Assembly (NCBI RefSeq): GCF_036116635.1
Contig: NZ_CP107995.1
Span: forward strand, 10,106,001 to 10,170,000
Reading direction: 5' to 3'
DNA: 64,000 nucleotides
Source: Amycolatopsis sp. NBC_00345
Lineage (GTDB): Bacteria; Actinomycetota; Actinomycetes; Mycobacteriales; Pseudonocardiaceae
A program made the translations under genes and the position numbers. Of this stretch, positions 27,661 through 35,710 are shown one piece after another. The first letter of the stretch is position 1; the number at the start of each line of letters is the position of its first letter. A model generated the notes under the pieces. That model had not been told where the DNA came from, made no database searches, and saw nothing but the letters and a program-made list of their open reading frames with translations.

Positions 27661-27696
27661 GCTCCTCTTTTTCATCATACGTTGAATAAGAGGAGC
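27661..27696. promoter_or_regulatory. 14-bp inverted-repeat operator over the monooxygenase promoter
   Basis: GCTCCTCTTTTTCA (27661-27674) and TGAATAAGAGGAGC (27683-27696), 13 of 14 bases symmetric, 8-nt spacer. It contains the minus-strand -10 box TATGAT and the ribosome-binding site GAGGAG of the FAD monooxygenase, so a bound repressor would block both. Confidence 0.65.
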
Positions 27697-28192
27697 ATGC
27701 ACCCGGCGGCGATGGTGCGTCAAGGCCGACGCTCGCGGACGGTCCGATCGGGCTACCGCGTCAACAACTGTCCTCATGCGACTGATTGCCGAAGCTTTTC
27801 CACCCAGTGGCTCGTCCCGGTCCGTCCGGTTTTCTCGCGGCGACGAGATGCATTTCACTGTCAGCGACGAAGCTGTGAAACTAAGTCCGTGTCGGTGTAT
27901 CGCGGGTCGTGATCATCGGGTGCGGGGCGTGGTGTCCTCAGGGGTTGGTCGCGGACGCAGGCGGGGCTGGAATTTTCAATGCTGGTAAGGGTTTTGCCGC
28001 CGTTCGAGCGGTGCTATCGGGATAGGACGGTGGGGTATCGGCTTTCACTCGGCCGGCCGTGGGACGGTGTGACCGGATAAACGGACGGCCGCTTTCCGCC
28101 CACCGGGAGTAGAGTTGTCGCGCCGAAACAGCCCAGTCGCTGTCACCTTTTTGGCCGCGTTGCGAACGCGGCGAGTGCCCTAGCCTCACTGG
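27697..28192. other. 500-bp intergenic region; leaderless HAD promoter at its end
   Basis: No gene recognised. A weak palindrome TTTCAC...GTGAAA lies at about 27852-27880. At the right end, TTGCGA (28160-28165) and TAGCCT (28181-28186) form a plausible promoter that would start transcription at the HAD GTG at 28193. Confidence 0.45.
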
Positions 28193-29029
28193 GTGGATTT
28201 CGCCGTGGCATCAGGGACCCCTTCGCGCATCGCCCCGCCGGCGCCCGCCGGCCCTGAACCGTGGGCACCGCCCGAGTTGCGGCTGGTCTGCCTTGACATC
28301 GATGACACCCTGATCGACTGCACCGCCGCGATCCGCCGCACCTTGCACGCCCTCACGGGCCGCGGCGACCTCTGGCCACTGTGGGACTTGATCACCGAGG
28401 AGCACGTGGCAATGGTCGTCGCCGGCCAGCTCGGCTATGGCGTGATGCACCACCGCCGTACTGAGTGCTTCCTCGCGGAGCTCGGCATTCTCGCGGACTT
28501 CGCGCAGGTCGCTTCGTTCGAGGAACGCCGTCGCGACATCCTTTCGCAGTCCTGGCAGCTATTCGACGACGTCCTGCCGTGCCTCGAGTGGCTGCGCGCG
28601 GCCGGCCTGCTGCTCGCCGCCGTGACGAACGCCTCGGGGGCGCACCAGCGGCGGAAGATCGCCGACCTCGGGCTTGCGCCGTTCTTCGACCATGTCGCCA
28701 TCGCGGGGGAACTCGGCGTCGCCAAGCCGGACCCCCTGATGTTCCACTCGGCCTGCCTGGGACTCGGCTGCGACCCGGCCCAGACAGTCCACGTCGGCGA
28801 CAAACTCGACACCGACGCCATTGGCGCGCAGGACGCCGGTCTCGGCGCCGTCTGGCTCGATCGCGACGGCACCAGCCGCACTGGCGAGCGCGCACCTGAG
28901 GGTGTACACACGGTAACCAGTCTCGGCGAGCTGCCTGAGCTGCTGGTTTCCGAGTACGCGACGGTCGGCGTCCCGGCCCAGCGTGCGGCGGGGACCCCCG
29001 CTGCGCAGGTACGTGACAGCGTGCTCTAG
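28193..29029 (+). CDS. HAD family hydrolase
   Basis: 278 residues. Motif I DIDDTLIDC (nucleophile Asp in DxDxT), motif II Thr in AAVTNASG, motif III Lys in GVAKPDP, motif IV VGDKLDTDAIGAQDAG. Helical cap between motifs I and II, so a subfamily I phosphatase or dehalogenase-like enzyme; substrate unknown. GTG start at 28193, seven bases after a TAGCCT box, so probably a leaderless mRNA. The N-terminal 28 residues are Pro/Ala-rich. Ends just before the tRNA pair. Confidence 0.88.
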   Translation: MDFAVASGTPSRIAPPAPAGPEPWAPPELRLVCLDIDDTLIDCTAAIRRTLHALTGRGDLWPLWDLITEEHVAMVVAGQLGYGVMHHRRTECFLAELGILADFAQVASFEERRRDILSQSWQLFDDVLPCLEWLRAAGLLLAAVTNASGAHQRRKIADLGLAPFFDHVAIAGELGVAKPDPLMFHSACLGLGCDPAQTVHVGDKLDTDAIGAQDAGLGAVWLDRDGTSRTGERAPEGVHTVTSLGELPELLVSEYATVGVPAQRAAGTPAAQVRDSVL

Positions 29030-29080
29030 TATTTCTCCTCGTGCGGTGCTGAACCGGGTCAAACTGGGAAAGCACCACAC

Positions 29081-29152
29081 TGGGGTATGGTGTAATTGGC
29101 AGCACGACTGGTTCTGGTCCAGTTAGTCTAGGTTCGAGTCCTGGTACCCCAG
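29081..29152 (+). tRNA. tRNA-Gln(CTG)
   Basis: 72-nt cloverleaf: acceptor TGGGGTA paired with TACCCCA, D-arm with TGTAATTGGCAGCA, anticodon stem ACTGG/CCAGT with loop TTCTGGT (anticodon CTG), T-loop GGTTCGAGTCC, discriminator G. No encoded CCA. Confidence 0.95.
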
Positions 29153-29252
29153 CTGCGGAGAGGGACCCCCTTGCAGAGCGGGAAATCGGCTCTGGTAAGT
29201 TCTCTCTCGCAAGAAAACAGAAAAAAGCCCCGGAAACGGGGAAAGTTCCTAA

Positions 29253-29325
29253 GCCCCCGTCGTCTAGCGGCCTAGGACGCCGGCCTCTCACGCCGGTAGC
29301 GTGGGTTCGAATCCCATCGGGGGTA
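29253..29325 (+). tRNA. tRNA-Glu(CTC)
   Basis: 73-nt cloverleaf: acceptor GCCCCCG with CGGGGGT, D-arm TCTAGCGGCCTAGGA, anticodon stem CCGGC/GCCGG with loop CTCTCAC (anticodon CTC), T-loop GGTTCGAATCC, discriminator A. The 100-bp gap from tRNA-Gln includes a CCCCG-GAAA-CGGGG hairpin. The Gln-Glu pairing is also present at this place in mycobacteria. Confidence 0.95.
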
Positions 29326-29331
29326 CAGCAC

Positions 29332-29376
29332 AAACCCTGGCTCAGCTTGATCGCTGAGTCGGGGTTTTTTGCGTTT
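29332..29376 (+). terminator. tRNA operon terminator
   Basis: ACCC-TG-GCTCAGC, loop TTGATC, GCTGAG-TC-GGGGT followed by six T. Intrinsic terminator directly after tRNA-Glu. Confidence 0.9.
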
Positions 29377-30034
29377 GGCCTGGTGTTCGCTGAGCGTGTT
29401 CGTGGGGCTGGTCGGCGCTGGTGACGTACTGGGCGCGGTCGGCTCAGAGGACAGGGCTGAGCGATGAGGTGGGCCGTCGGTGGTGGGCTGTGGCCGGGGG
29501 GTGACCGTGCAGGGCTGATCCGGCCGCCGGTGGGCGATCGGTGGCTGGGGCGGCTGGTCTTGTCGTCTGCGGGGCGAGCGCTTAGTCGGCGCGGGCGAGT
29601 CTTGTCGCCTGTGGGCGATCGGTGGCTGGGGTGGGCTGGACCTGCACGCTCCGCGTACAGGAGGTCGTCTGTGGGGCGACTGGTGGCCGGGGCAGGCTGA
29701 TCTGATGGTCCGCTGGGACGGTGCTCGGTAGTGGGCCGGTCGGAGTGGATCGTCGGGTGCCGATCCTTGAAGGTGAGCTGGTCTCGATGGCTTGTCGGTG
29801 ACGGTGGTCATGGGCGGCTGGTTGGGTGGTCCGCTGGTGACGGTGGTCGGAGGTGGGTCGGCCTAGGCGGATCGTTGGGGTGACGGTCGTTGGGCATGCT
29901 CCGCGTGCAGGAGCGGGCAGGCCTGGTAGTTCGCCGGGGCGGCAGTCATGGGGCGTGGGGCAGGTCGAGTTGTCTCTCGGGGCGATGGCGGCTGGGGGCG
30001 GGGTCGATCTTGTGGTCCGCCGGGATGGTTCAGG

Positions 30035-30195
30035 GTGACTTCATCTGAACGGCGACTTCATCGGGAATTGCGACTCCGTTGTGAGTGGTGACTTCATGGG
30101 GGAGTGGCGAGTTCATTGGGGAGCGGCGTGGTTGGGAGTGGCGAGTTCATCGAGGGCGAGTTCGTTGTGAGTGGTGAGTTCGTTTGGGGGATGGG
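30035..30195 (+). repeat. ~18-bp tandem array, unit GYGASTTCATnnnnAGTG
   Basis: Eight or nine units starting at 30035, 30052, 30070, 30088, 30107, 30126 (decayed), 30141, 30156 and 30174, spaced 15-19 bp. Conserved core is GTGRCGASTTCAT. Spacing variation argues against coding use. Confidence 0.7.
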
Positions 30196-31343
30196 GGTCG
30201 TCTGAGAGGCAGCTCGGGACGCGGGCGGTTCGGTGGGCGGCGGGTTCTGGCGGCGGAGCGGTGGGTTGCCGTCGGGTTGGGGCGCTCGAGGTTGTGAGTG
30301 GTTAGGCGGCTTGGAGGTCGGTCCGGAGTGTCGACGTGGTCGTGAGGCGGCTGATGCCAGTGCGGTGCTGGGCTGGTGGTGCGGCGTTCGGCGTCGTGAG
30401 GTGGTCGGGGCCGGGGGTTTGTTGGGCGCATGGGTTCCTGTACGCGGAGCGTGCGGGGCCTCGGCGGTCGTTGTGACGTTGGTGGCGCCGGGGTTTCTGT
30501 TGGGGGCATCCGTTGGTTGGTGGGCGGGTGGTGGCGATGTGCTGGCCTGATCGTGTCGTTCGCGAGGCTGGTATTGGGTGATCGTGAACTGGCTTGTGGC
30601 CGAGGGCGGTGCTGCCGGGCTTGTTCTGGAGGTGTGGCTTGGGCGGCGGTTTTGTTCTTGGGCGTGGCTTAGGTTGCGGTTCTCGTTTGGCGGAGTGCTG
30701 TGAGTTCTGCGGTGCTGTGTGCAGGGTGCGCTGGGCGCGGTCGAGGTTGTCGGGTCTACATGCGACTGGTGGGTGTGGGATGCGGCGGAGCGTTCGCTGG
30801 GAGTCGGCGGGATCGGTGTGCGGGTGTCGGGGCGGTTCCCGGGTTGTGGCGGTCGGCGGTTTGGCTGGGCATGGGTTGTGGGTGGGGTGCCTTAGCTGCG
30901 GAAGCCGTTTGTTGGCTGGTGCGGTGGAGCCGGGGGCGAGGTACTGCTCCGTGTCGGCTTGGACCGGCGGGAGATCGTGCTTCTGGATTGATCGTTGAGT
31001 GGGCAGCAAAGCAAGCGGGCGTGCGGGCAGTCCTGAAGCAGGCAGGCAAGTAGACGGTTAAGCGGGCAGGTCAGTAGGTGGCTACGCAAGCACGTTGATG
31101 TGCGGGCGGCTAGGCGGGCAGTCGGTACAAGTAAGCGGCCGGGTGCACGAGCGAGCAGTCAGGCGGCTAGGGAGATGGTCAGGCAGACGGGCGGAACAAC
31201 CCGGTAACCAGACAGAGACCTGGGCAGTCAGCCAGATAGATGGGTAACAAGGCGGTGGATAAGAGCACATGTCGGCAGTAGTGCAGGCAGACAAGTACGC
31301 AGGCGGGTAGGTGGCCGAGCGGAGGGCCAGGCGAACAGCCAGC

Positions 31344-31745
31344 AGATGGTTAAGCGGTGGGCAATTAGGCGTGGCCAAGCAGTGGGCTGGTCGATGGTTA
31401 AGCGGTGGGCGATCAGGCACTACCAAGCAGTGGGCTGGCTGATGGTTAAGCGGTGGGTAATCAGGTACGACCGAGTAGTGGGCCAGCGGATGGCTTAGCG
31501 GTGGGCGATCCGGCGCCACCGAGCAGTGGGCGGCCGATGGCCAACGGTGGAGCGGCAGCTGGTCAAGTGGAGAGTCGGCGGATGGCATTGCGGTGGGCCA
31601 GATGGTGGCCAAGCGGTGGGCCAGCAGACGACTAAGCGGAGAGCCAGCAGATGGTCAAGCGAGGAGCCGGCGGACGGCTTTGCGGGGGGCTGGCAGGCGA
31701 CTAAAGCGGTGGGCCAGCAAATAGTCCAAGCGGAGAGTCAGTGGA
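31344..31745 (+). repeat. 24/48-bp tandem array
   Basis: Units beginning GATGGYTWAGCGGTGGGC at 31345, 31393, 31441 and 31489, exactly 48 bp apart, then a shorter step to 31536 and decayed 23-24-bp half units (GATGGTCAAGCGAGGAGC and similar) to about 31745. Each 48-bp unit is itself two related 24-bp halves (AAGCGGTGGGC / AAGCAGTGGGC). Confidence 0.75.
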
Positions 31746-31860
31746 CCGCATTGCGGTCGGCCGACAGAGACAGCAGGGACGGGGCCAGCAGGCTGCCAGG
31801 AGGGACAACCAGGCAGGCAACAGGCAGACGCGGGTATACAGACAGTTGGCAGTCAGATAA

Positions 31861-32310
31861 GCGGGCACGGACAGCGGGCAGGCAAGCGGGCGGGCCGGCA
31901 GACAGGCAAATAAGCGGGCACGCGGACTGCGGGCTGGCAGACAGCGGGCAAACAAGCGGCTGGCAGACAGGCAAATGAGCGGGGCACGCGGACTGCGGGC
32001 TGGCAGACAGCGGGCAAACAAGCGGGCGGGCAGACAATAAGCGGGCGGTCCGGCGGTCCGGCGGTCCGGCGGTCCGGCGGTCAGGCCCAGCGGGCCGGCG
32101 GGCTGGGAGGCAGACAAATAGGCGGGGCACACAGACGGCGGGCAGGCCAGCAGGCAAATAAGCGGGCGGTCAGGTGGTCAGCCGGGGCCAGGCGGGCCAG
32201 CTGGCTGGGAGGCTGGGAGGCAGGCAAATAAGCGGGCAGGCAGGCGGGTCGACTGGCTGGCTGGGAGGCAGACCAATAAGCGGGCAGGCGAACAGGCGGA
32301 TAGGCAGGCA
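31861..32310 (+). repeat. 65-bp and GGCAAATAAGCGGGC repeats with an 8-bp GGTCCGGC array
   Basis: A 65-bp direct repeat begins at 31919 and 31984 (shared GCACGCGGACTGCGGGCTGG and following bases). The word AGGCAAATAAGCGGGC recurs at about 31905, 32152 and 32224 with near copies. At 32046-32083 there are about five perfect 8-bp GGTCCGGC units. Almost no pyrimidine runs on the plus strand. Confidence 0.7.
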
Positions 32311-32317
32311 CTCAAAC

Positions 32318-32356
32318 AGGCAGGGCCCCAGCCGCGGTGCGGGTGGGGCCCTGCCT
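32318..32356 (-). terminator. hupB copy 1 terminator
   Basis: AGGCAGGGCCCCA (32318-32330) with TGGGGCCCTGCCT (32344-32356), inner GCCGC/GCGGG pairing. Nearly the same hairpin follows hupB copy 2 (41040-41076), showing that the duplicated segment included the terminator. Confidence 0.85.
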
Positions 32357-32384
32357 GGTGAAAATCCTCGCCGGTGGGAGAGGG

Positions 32385-33071
32385 TTACTTCTTCTTCGCT
32401 GCGGCCGAGGTGCGCTTCGCGGGGGCCTTGGCTGCGGGCTTCTTGGCCGCGGTGGTCTTCGCGGCAGTCGCCTTGGCGGCGGGCTTGGCGGTGGCCTTGG
32501 TCGCGGTCGCCTTGGTGGCCGGCTTGGCCGCGGCCTTCGCGCGGGTGGTGGTGGTCTTGGCCGCCGTGGTCTTGGCGGTGGCCTTGGTGGCCTTCGCCTT
32601 CGTCGCGGGGGCCTTGGTGGCGGTGGCCTTCGCGGCGGGCTTCGCCGTGGTGGCGCGGGTCCGCGTGGTGGTGGCGCGGGTGGTGGCCGGACGCGAGGCC
32701 GTCGCGCGGGTGGCGGCGGCGCGGGTCGTCGTCGCGGTGGCGCGGGCCGGTGTGGCGGTGGCGCGTTTGACGGCGGTGGCCTTGGGCAGCTTCTTCGTGC
32801 CCGAGATGACGTCCTTGAAGGTGGTGCCGGCGCGGAACGCGGGCACGTTGGTCTTCTTCACCTTCACGGTCTCACCGGTACGCGGGTTACGCGCGGTACG
32901 GGCGGCGCGAGCACGCTTCTCGAACACACCGAACCCGGTGATGTTCACCTTCTCGCCCTTGTTGACCGTCCGGATGATGATGTCGACGAGACCGTCGACG
33001 GCCTCCGAAGCAACCTTTTTGTCGCCCAGACGCTCCGACAGCGCCTCGATCAGCTGGGCCTTGTTGGCCAT
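32385..33071 (-). CDS. hupB: HU-family DNA-binding protein with long basic tail (copy 1)
   Basis: Nucleoid-associated protein, 228 residues. N-terminal HU fold (1-95): MANKAQLIEALSERLGDKKV, the NITGFGVFEKRARAARTARN core and the arm motif RNPRTGETVKVKK ... VPAFRAG. The tail of ~130 residues is Ala/Lys/Thr/Arg-rich with PAKKA/AAKATAA-type repeats, like mycobacterial HupB and histone H1. Residues 1-113 are identical to copy 2 on the opposite strand, with about one nucleotide difference in the first 340; only the tails differ. ATG at 33071 with GGAGG ahead. Flanked by the gene desert, not by leuD, so this is probably the derived copy. Confidence 0.95.
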   Translation of the reverse strand: MANKAQLIEALSERLGDKKVASEAVDGLVDIIIRTVNKGEKVNITGFGVFEKRARAARTARNPRTGETVKVKKTNVPAFRAGTTFKDVISGTKKLPKATAVKRATATPARATATTTRAAATRATASRPATTRATTTRTRATTAKPAAKATATKAPATKAKATKATAKTTAAKTTTTRAKAAAKPATKATATKATAKPAAKATAAKTTAAKKPAAKAPAKRTSAAAKKK

Positions 33072-33789
33072 TCCAGTCCTCCAAGAAGAACTCTTCGTCC
33101 ACGGCCACGTCGGCCGAACCTCAATACAGTATTACCCATGACGTTACAAAGTCCAAACGGGACCCTTCGAGTTTCCTTGTACCCAAGGCAATCCGGGGTC
33201 TCCAGAGCGGCTTCCGACGGCCTCGAAATATTCGCTCTCCTGTTCGATCGACGATGGCAAAAGGGCTTCTAGCAGCGGTTTCGCCGGAAGTCCTGTGCCC
33301 GTTGGCGAAATACCGTGGTCCACAAGCGACTGTTCGGAGGATCCGCGATCCGGTCCGCAGGAGGGGCCGCGCGGCGTGTTCGCGGGTGCGGTCGGAGGGC
33401 GGGGCACGGTAGGCGGATCCGTGAAAACGAGGACGACGGGACCCGTGCGGCAGCCGGGCATTCGTGTGCGGGGGCGGCGCGGTCGATGCCGGTGCGAGTC
33501 ATCCGCCGTTGAGGTGCTGGGGATCCTGAAGGAGGCTTGAGTCCGGCTGCCGTGTGCGCGTGGCGGATCCGGTCCTGCTCCACGCGGACTGCGGCAGCCG
33601 CGTCTGGCTGGGTCGTGCTGTCGATGACCGCGGCGCAGGAGTGGAAGCCCGCCGCGCGGGAACGGGTGGCGAGTGGCCTGTCGGGCGCCCAGTGGCCGGC
33701 GTCCGCTGCCTAGGGAACCCGCCGACGACCTTGTCCAACGATGCCGTCCATCAGCGCTCAAGCAGCCCGGAGGCGTCCACTGAGGACGA
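33072..33789. other. 720-bp intergenic region holding the hupB copy 1 promoter
   Basis: The first ~110 bp (to about 33180) are the hupB promoter/5'-UTR on the minus strand: CCGTTTGGA, GGTAATAC and the 5'-UTR from GGCCGACGTGG to the ATG are shared with copy 2. The rest has no recognisable gene; reading frames on both strands are Arg/Pro-rich and lack known motifs. Confidence 0.5.
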
Positions 33790-34317
33790 TCAGACCGCCT
33801 CTGTGGTGCGGGAAAGCGCGAAGTACCGCTCGTCGGTGTAAGCCGCGCAGGTGCCGGCTCTCAGGTCCCAGATCTTGCGCGACAGTTCGAACAAATCACC
33901 CAGGTACACGTGCAGCGCGACGGAGCGCTCGCCGGTTCGGTTGCCGACCGAGTGGATCACGTTCTCGTCCATCGGCAGCACGCCGCCCGCGGTTGTCTCG
34001 ACCTCCGCGACGGGCGTGACGAGCGGGCCGGCGGCGCGGTAGAAGGTGTTCGTCTCGAGGCCTTGGAGGACGGCGACGCACGCGGGGATCAGGTGGTCGT
34101 GCGGCGGGTACTCGGTGCGGGGCGGGATTTCGACGCGCAGCAGCGTCAGCGTCGGCTCCGCGTGCAGGACCTGCTCGTCCGAATCCCCGCCGGGCAGCCA
34201 CGACAGGACGTCGTCCGCCGAGGCCGCGACGAGCTCCTGCAGCCGGCGCAGGGTCGCGATCGGGTCCGCCGCGGCGGCGGCGCGGCGCGCGTCCTGGACG
34301 AGTTCGGGCAAGCTCAT
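33790..34317 (-). CDS. cysteine dioxygenase family protein (copy 1)
   Basis: 175-residue cupin. Fe-binding motif EYPPHDHLIPACVAVLQG corresponds to the HxH of cysteine dioxygenases, with the second part MDENVIHSVGN giving the third His. Likely oxidises cysteine or another small thiol to a sulfinate using O2. ATG at 34317, with GGAGGC ahead; the frame is open far upstream but not conserved. Divergent from the FUSC gene with 259 bp between. A second, more distant family member is at 48.5 kb. Confidence 0.82.
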   Translation of the reverse strand: MSLPELVQDARRAAAAADPIATLRRLQELVAASADDVLSWLPGGDSDEQVLHAEPTLTLLRVEIPPRTEYPPHDHLIPACVAVLQGLETNTFYRAAGPLVTPVAEVETTAGGVLPMDENVIHSVGNRTGERSVALHVYLGDLFELSRKIWDLRAGTCAAYTDERYFALSRTTEAV

Positions 34318-34576
34318 CGTGGCCTCCGTGGGATCCGTCCACCGGGGATCGTTCGCGGGCGGGGGTGTCCGCCCGCGCCAGCCTCCCATCGGCACCCGTC
34401 TCGCGCTGGTGAAGAAGCGCGGCCGGTTCTCAGCCGGCTCTGGTGATCGGCACAGGTTTGTCTTGTGGCAGCCCCGAAGGAAATTGGCTAACATCTGTTC
34501 GGTAAGTTGGTGAACGAGTGTTTGGTCTCTGGGGGCCGGTGCCGAACATCCTTGCGATGTAAGGAGGAACCGGTCC

Positions 34577-35671
34577 ATGGACGTTCCCGCCGCCGCGCGC
34601 CGGGCCGGTGATCGCTTCACCGCCTCGGATCCCGGTCTGACCCGGCTGCGCGGCGCGGTCTCGACGGCCGTCGCCATCGCCACGGTGCTGGGCGTGGAGT
34701 ACGGCCTCGCGCTGTTCACCCGCTTGGCGCAGCAGCAGACGGTGCTGGCGATGATGCTCGGCGCCGTCGTCGCGATGAGCGGCACGCCCGCGCTCGCCGG
34801 CTCCCGCGCGTGGCCGAAGGTCCGCACGGCGGCGTGCTTCCCGCTCGCCGTCGGCCTCGGCATGGTGCTGGGCGCGCTCACCGCCACGAACACCCTGCTG
34901 ATGCTCGCGGTGTTCGTGGCGGTCATGTTCGTCGCGGTCTACGTGCGCCGGTTCGGCGTGACGTTCTTCTTCCTCGGCTTCATGATCTGGATCGGCTACT
35001 TCTTCGCGGCGCTGCTGCACGCCGGGTTCGCCCAGCTGCCGTCGTCGCTGGTCGCGGTGGTGGTGGCGAGCGCGTGGCTGCTACTGCTGTCGTTGACGGT
35101 CCTGAAGACCAAGCCCGCCAAGGTGCTCGCCCGCACACGCCGCGCGTTCGGCGTCCGGGCCAAGGCTGTGGCGCAGGCCTCGCGACGGCTGCGCCGGGTT
35201 CGCGCGGCGCAGAACCGGCTGGCCGAGGCCGCGCTGATGATCGAGGGCTGGTCCGGCGAGCTTCCCGGCGGAGCGTCCGCGGCAGCGTTGCGGCGACTGG
35301 TGCTCGACGCGCAGCTCGCCGTCGATGATCTTGTTGCCGGTGCCGAGGGTTTACGCGGTGGTGACGCCGAGCTGGTGCTGGCCGCCGCGCGGGTCGCCGG
35401 GATCGCGGGTGGCGACGGGTTCCCGGCCGCCGCTCCGGCCGCCGCGGAACTGCTCACGCTCGTCGGTCCCGCGGGTGCGCACCGGGCCGGCGGCTGGGCC
35501 GCGGCACGGCAACTGGCCACGGCCGTCGGCGACTATGCGGAGCTGATGCGGGAAGCCGATTCCCCCAGCGCGATCACGGACGAGTTCGAGCCCGTGGTCA
35601 CGCTGTCCATGGGCAACCTGCCCGGCAGCGTCTCCGTCGCCCGCGACGTGCGGCCGCGCGGTGGCCCGTGA
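34577..35671 (+). CDS. FUSC family membrane protein, N-terminal part (ends at in-frame TGA)
   Basis: 364 residues. First ~150 residues hold about six membrane helices (GAVSTAVAIATVLGVEYGLAL, TVLAMMLGAVVAMSGTPALAG, AACFPLAVGLGMVLGALTA, LMLAVFVAVMFVAVYV, FFFLGFMIWIGYFFAALLH, LVAVVVASAWLLLLSLTVL), followed by a cytoplasmic helical domain (RTRRAFGVRAKAVAQASRRL). This is only the first half of a FUSC/YccS-type transporter: the TGA at 35669-35671 is followed in the same frame by the missing second half. The codon before the stop is CCG and the next is AAC, so TGA may stand for a TGG (Trp). ATG at 34577 with AAGGAGG ahead. Confidence 0.8.
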   Translation: MDVPAAARRAGDRFTASDPGLTRLRGAVSTAVAIATVLGVEYGLALFTRLAQQQTVLAMMLGAVVAMSGTPALAGSRAWPKVRTAACFPLAVGLGMVLGALTATNTLLMLAVFVAVMFVAVYVRRFGVTFFFLGFMIWIGYFFAALLHAGFAQLPSSLVAVVVASAWLLLLSLTVLKTKPAKVLARTRRAFGVRAKAVAQASRRLRRVRAAQNRLAEAALMIEGWSGELPGGASAAALRRLVLDAQLAVDDLVAGAEGLRGGDAELVLAAARVAGIAGGDGFPAAAPAAAELLTLVGPAGAHRAGGWAAARQLATAVGDYAELMREADSPSAITDEFEPVVTLSMGNLPGSVSVARDVRPRGGP

Positions 35672-35710
35672 AACCTGCTGCGCCACCTCGACCTCACCAC
35701 CCGCCAGGCC

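Larger units (their letters stand above)
29377..32317. repeat. 2.9-kb gene desert of degenerate tandem repeats
   Basis: No credible gene on either strand. The plus strand is strongly G-rich (few C) from 29.4 to 31.1 kb, then A/G-rich to 32.3 kb. It is composed of several decayed tandem-repeat blocks with different unit lengths, listed separately, plus dispersed duplicates such as GTGGGCGATCGGTGGCTGGGG (first 20 bases shared at about 29530 and 29608) and GCTCCGCGTRCAGGAG (29651 and 29898). Open frames are Arg/Pro/Gly- or Leu/Pro/Ala-rich and lack ribosome-binding sites. Confidence 0.75.

Noticed and set aside
29377..32317. Possible CRISPR array in the gene desert
   Set aside because: Units are degenerate, adjoin without unique equal-length spacers, vary from 8 to 65 bp, and no cas genes are present.
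33144..33761. 205-codon minus-strand open frame upstream of hupB copy 1
   Set aside because: Pro/Arg/Gly-rich with no recognised motif and overlapping the duplicated hupB promoter region; treated as noncoding.
34318..34491. In-frame upstream extension of cysteine dioxygenase 1 containing CHKTNLCR as a possible Cys leader
   Set aside because: It has no stop before the dioxygenase ATG, only two Cys, and no clustering at the end, unlike the leader at 48.4 kb.
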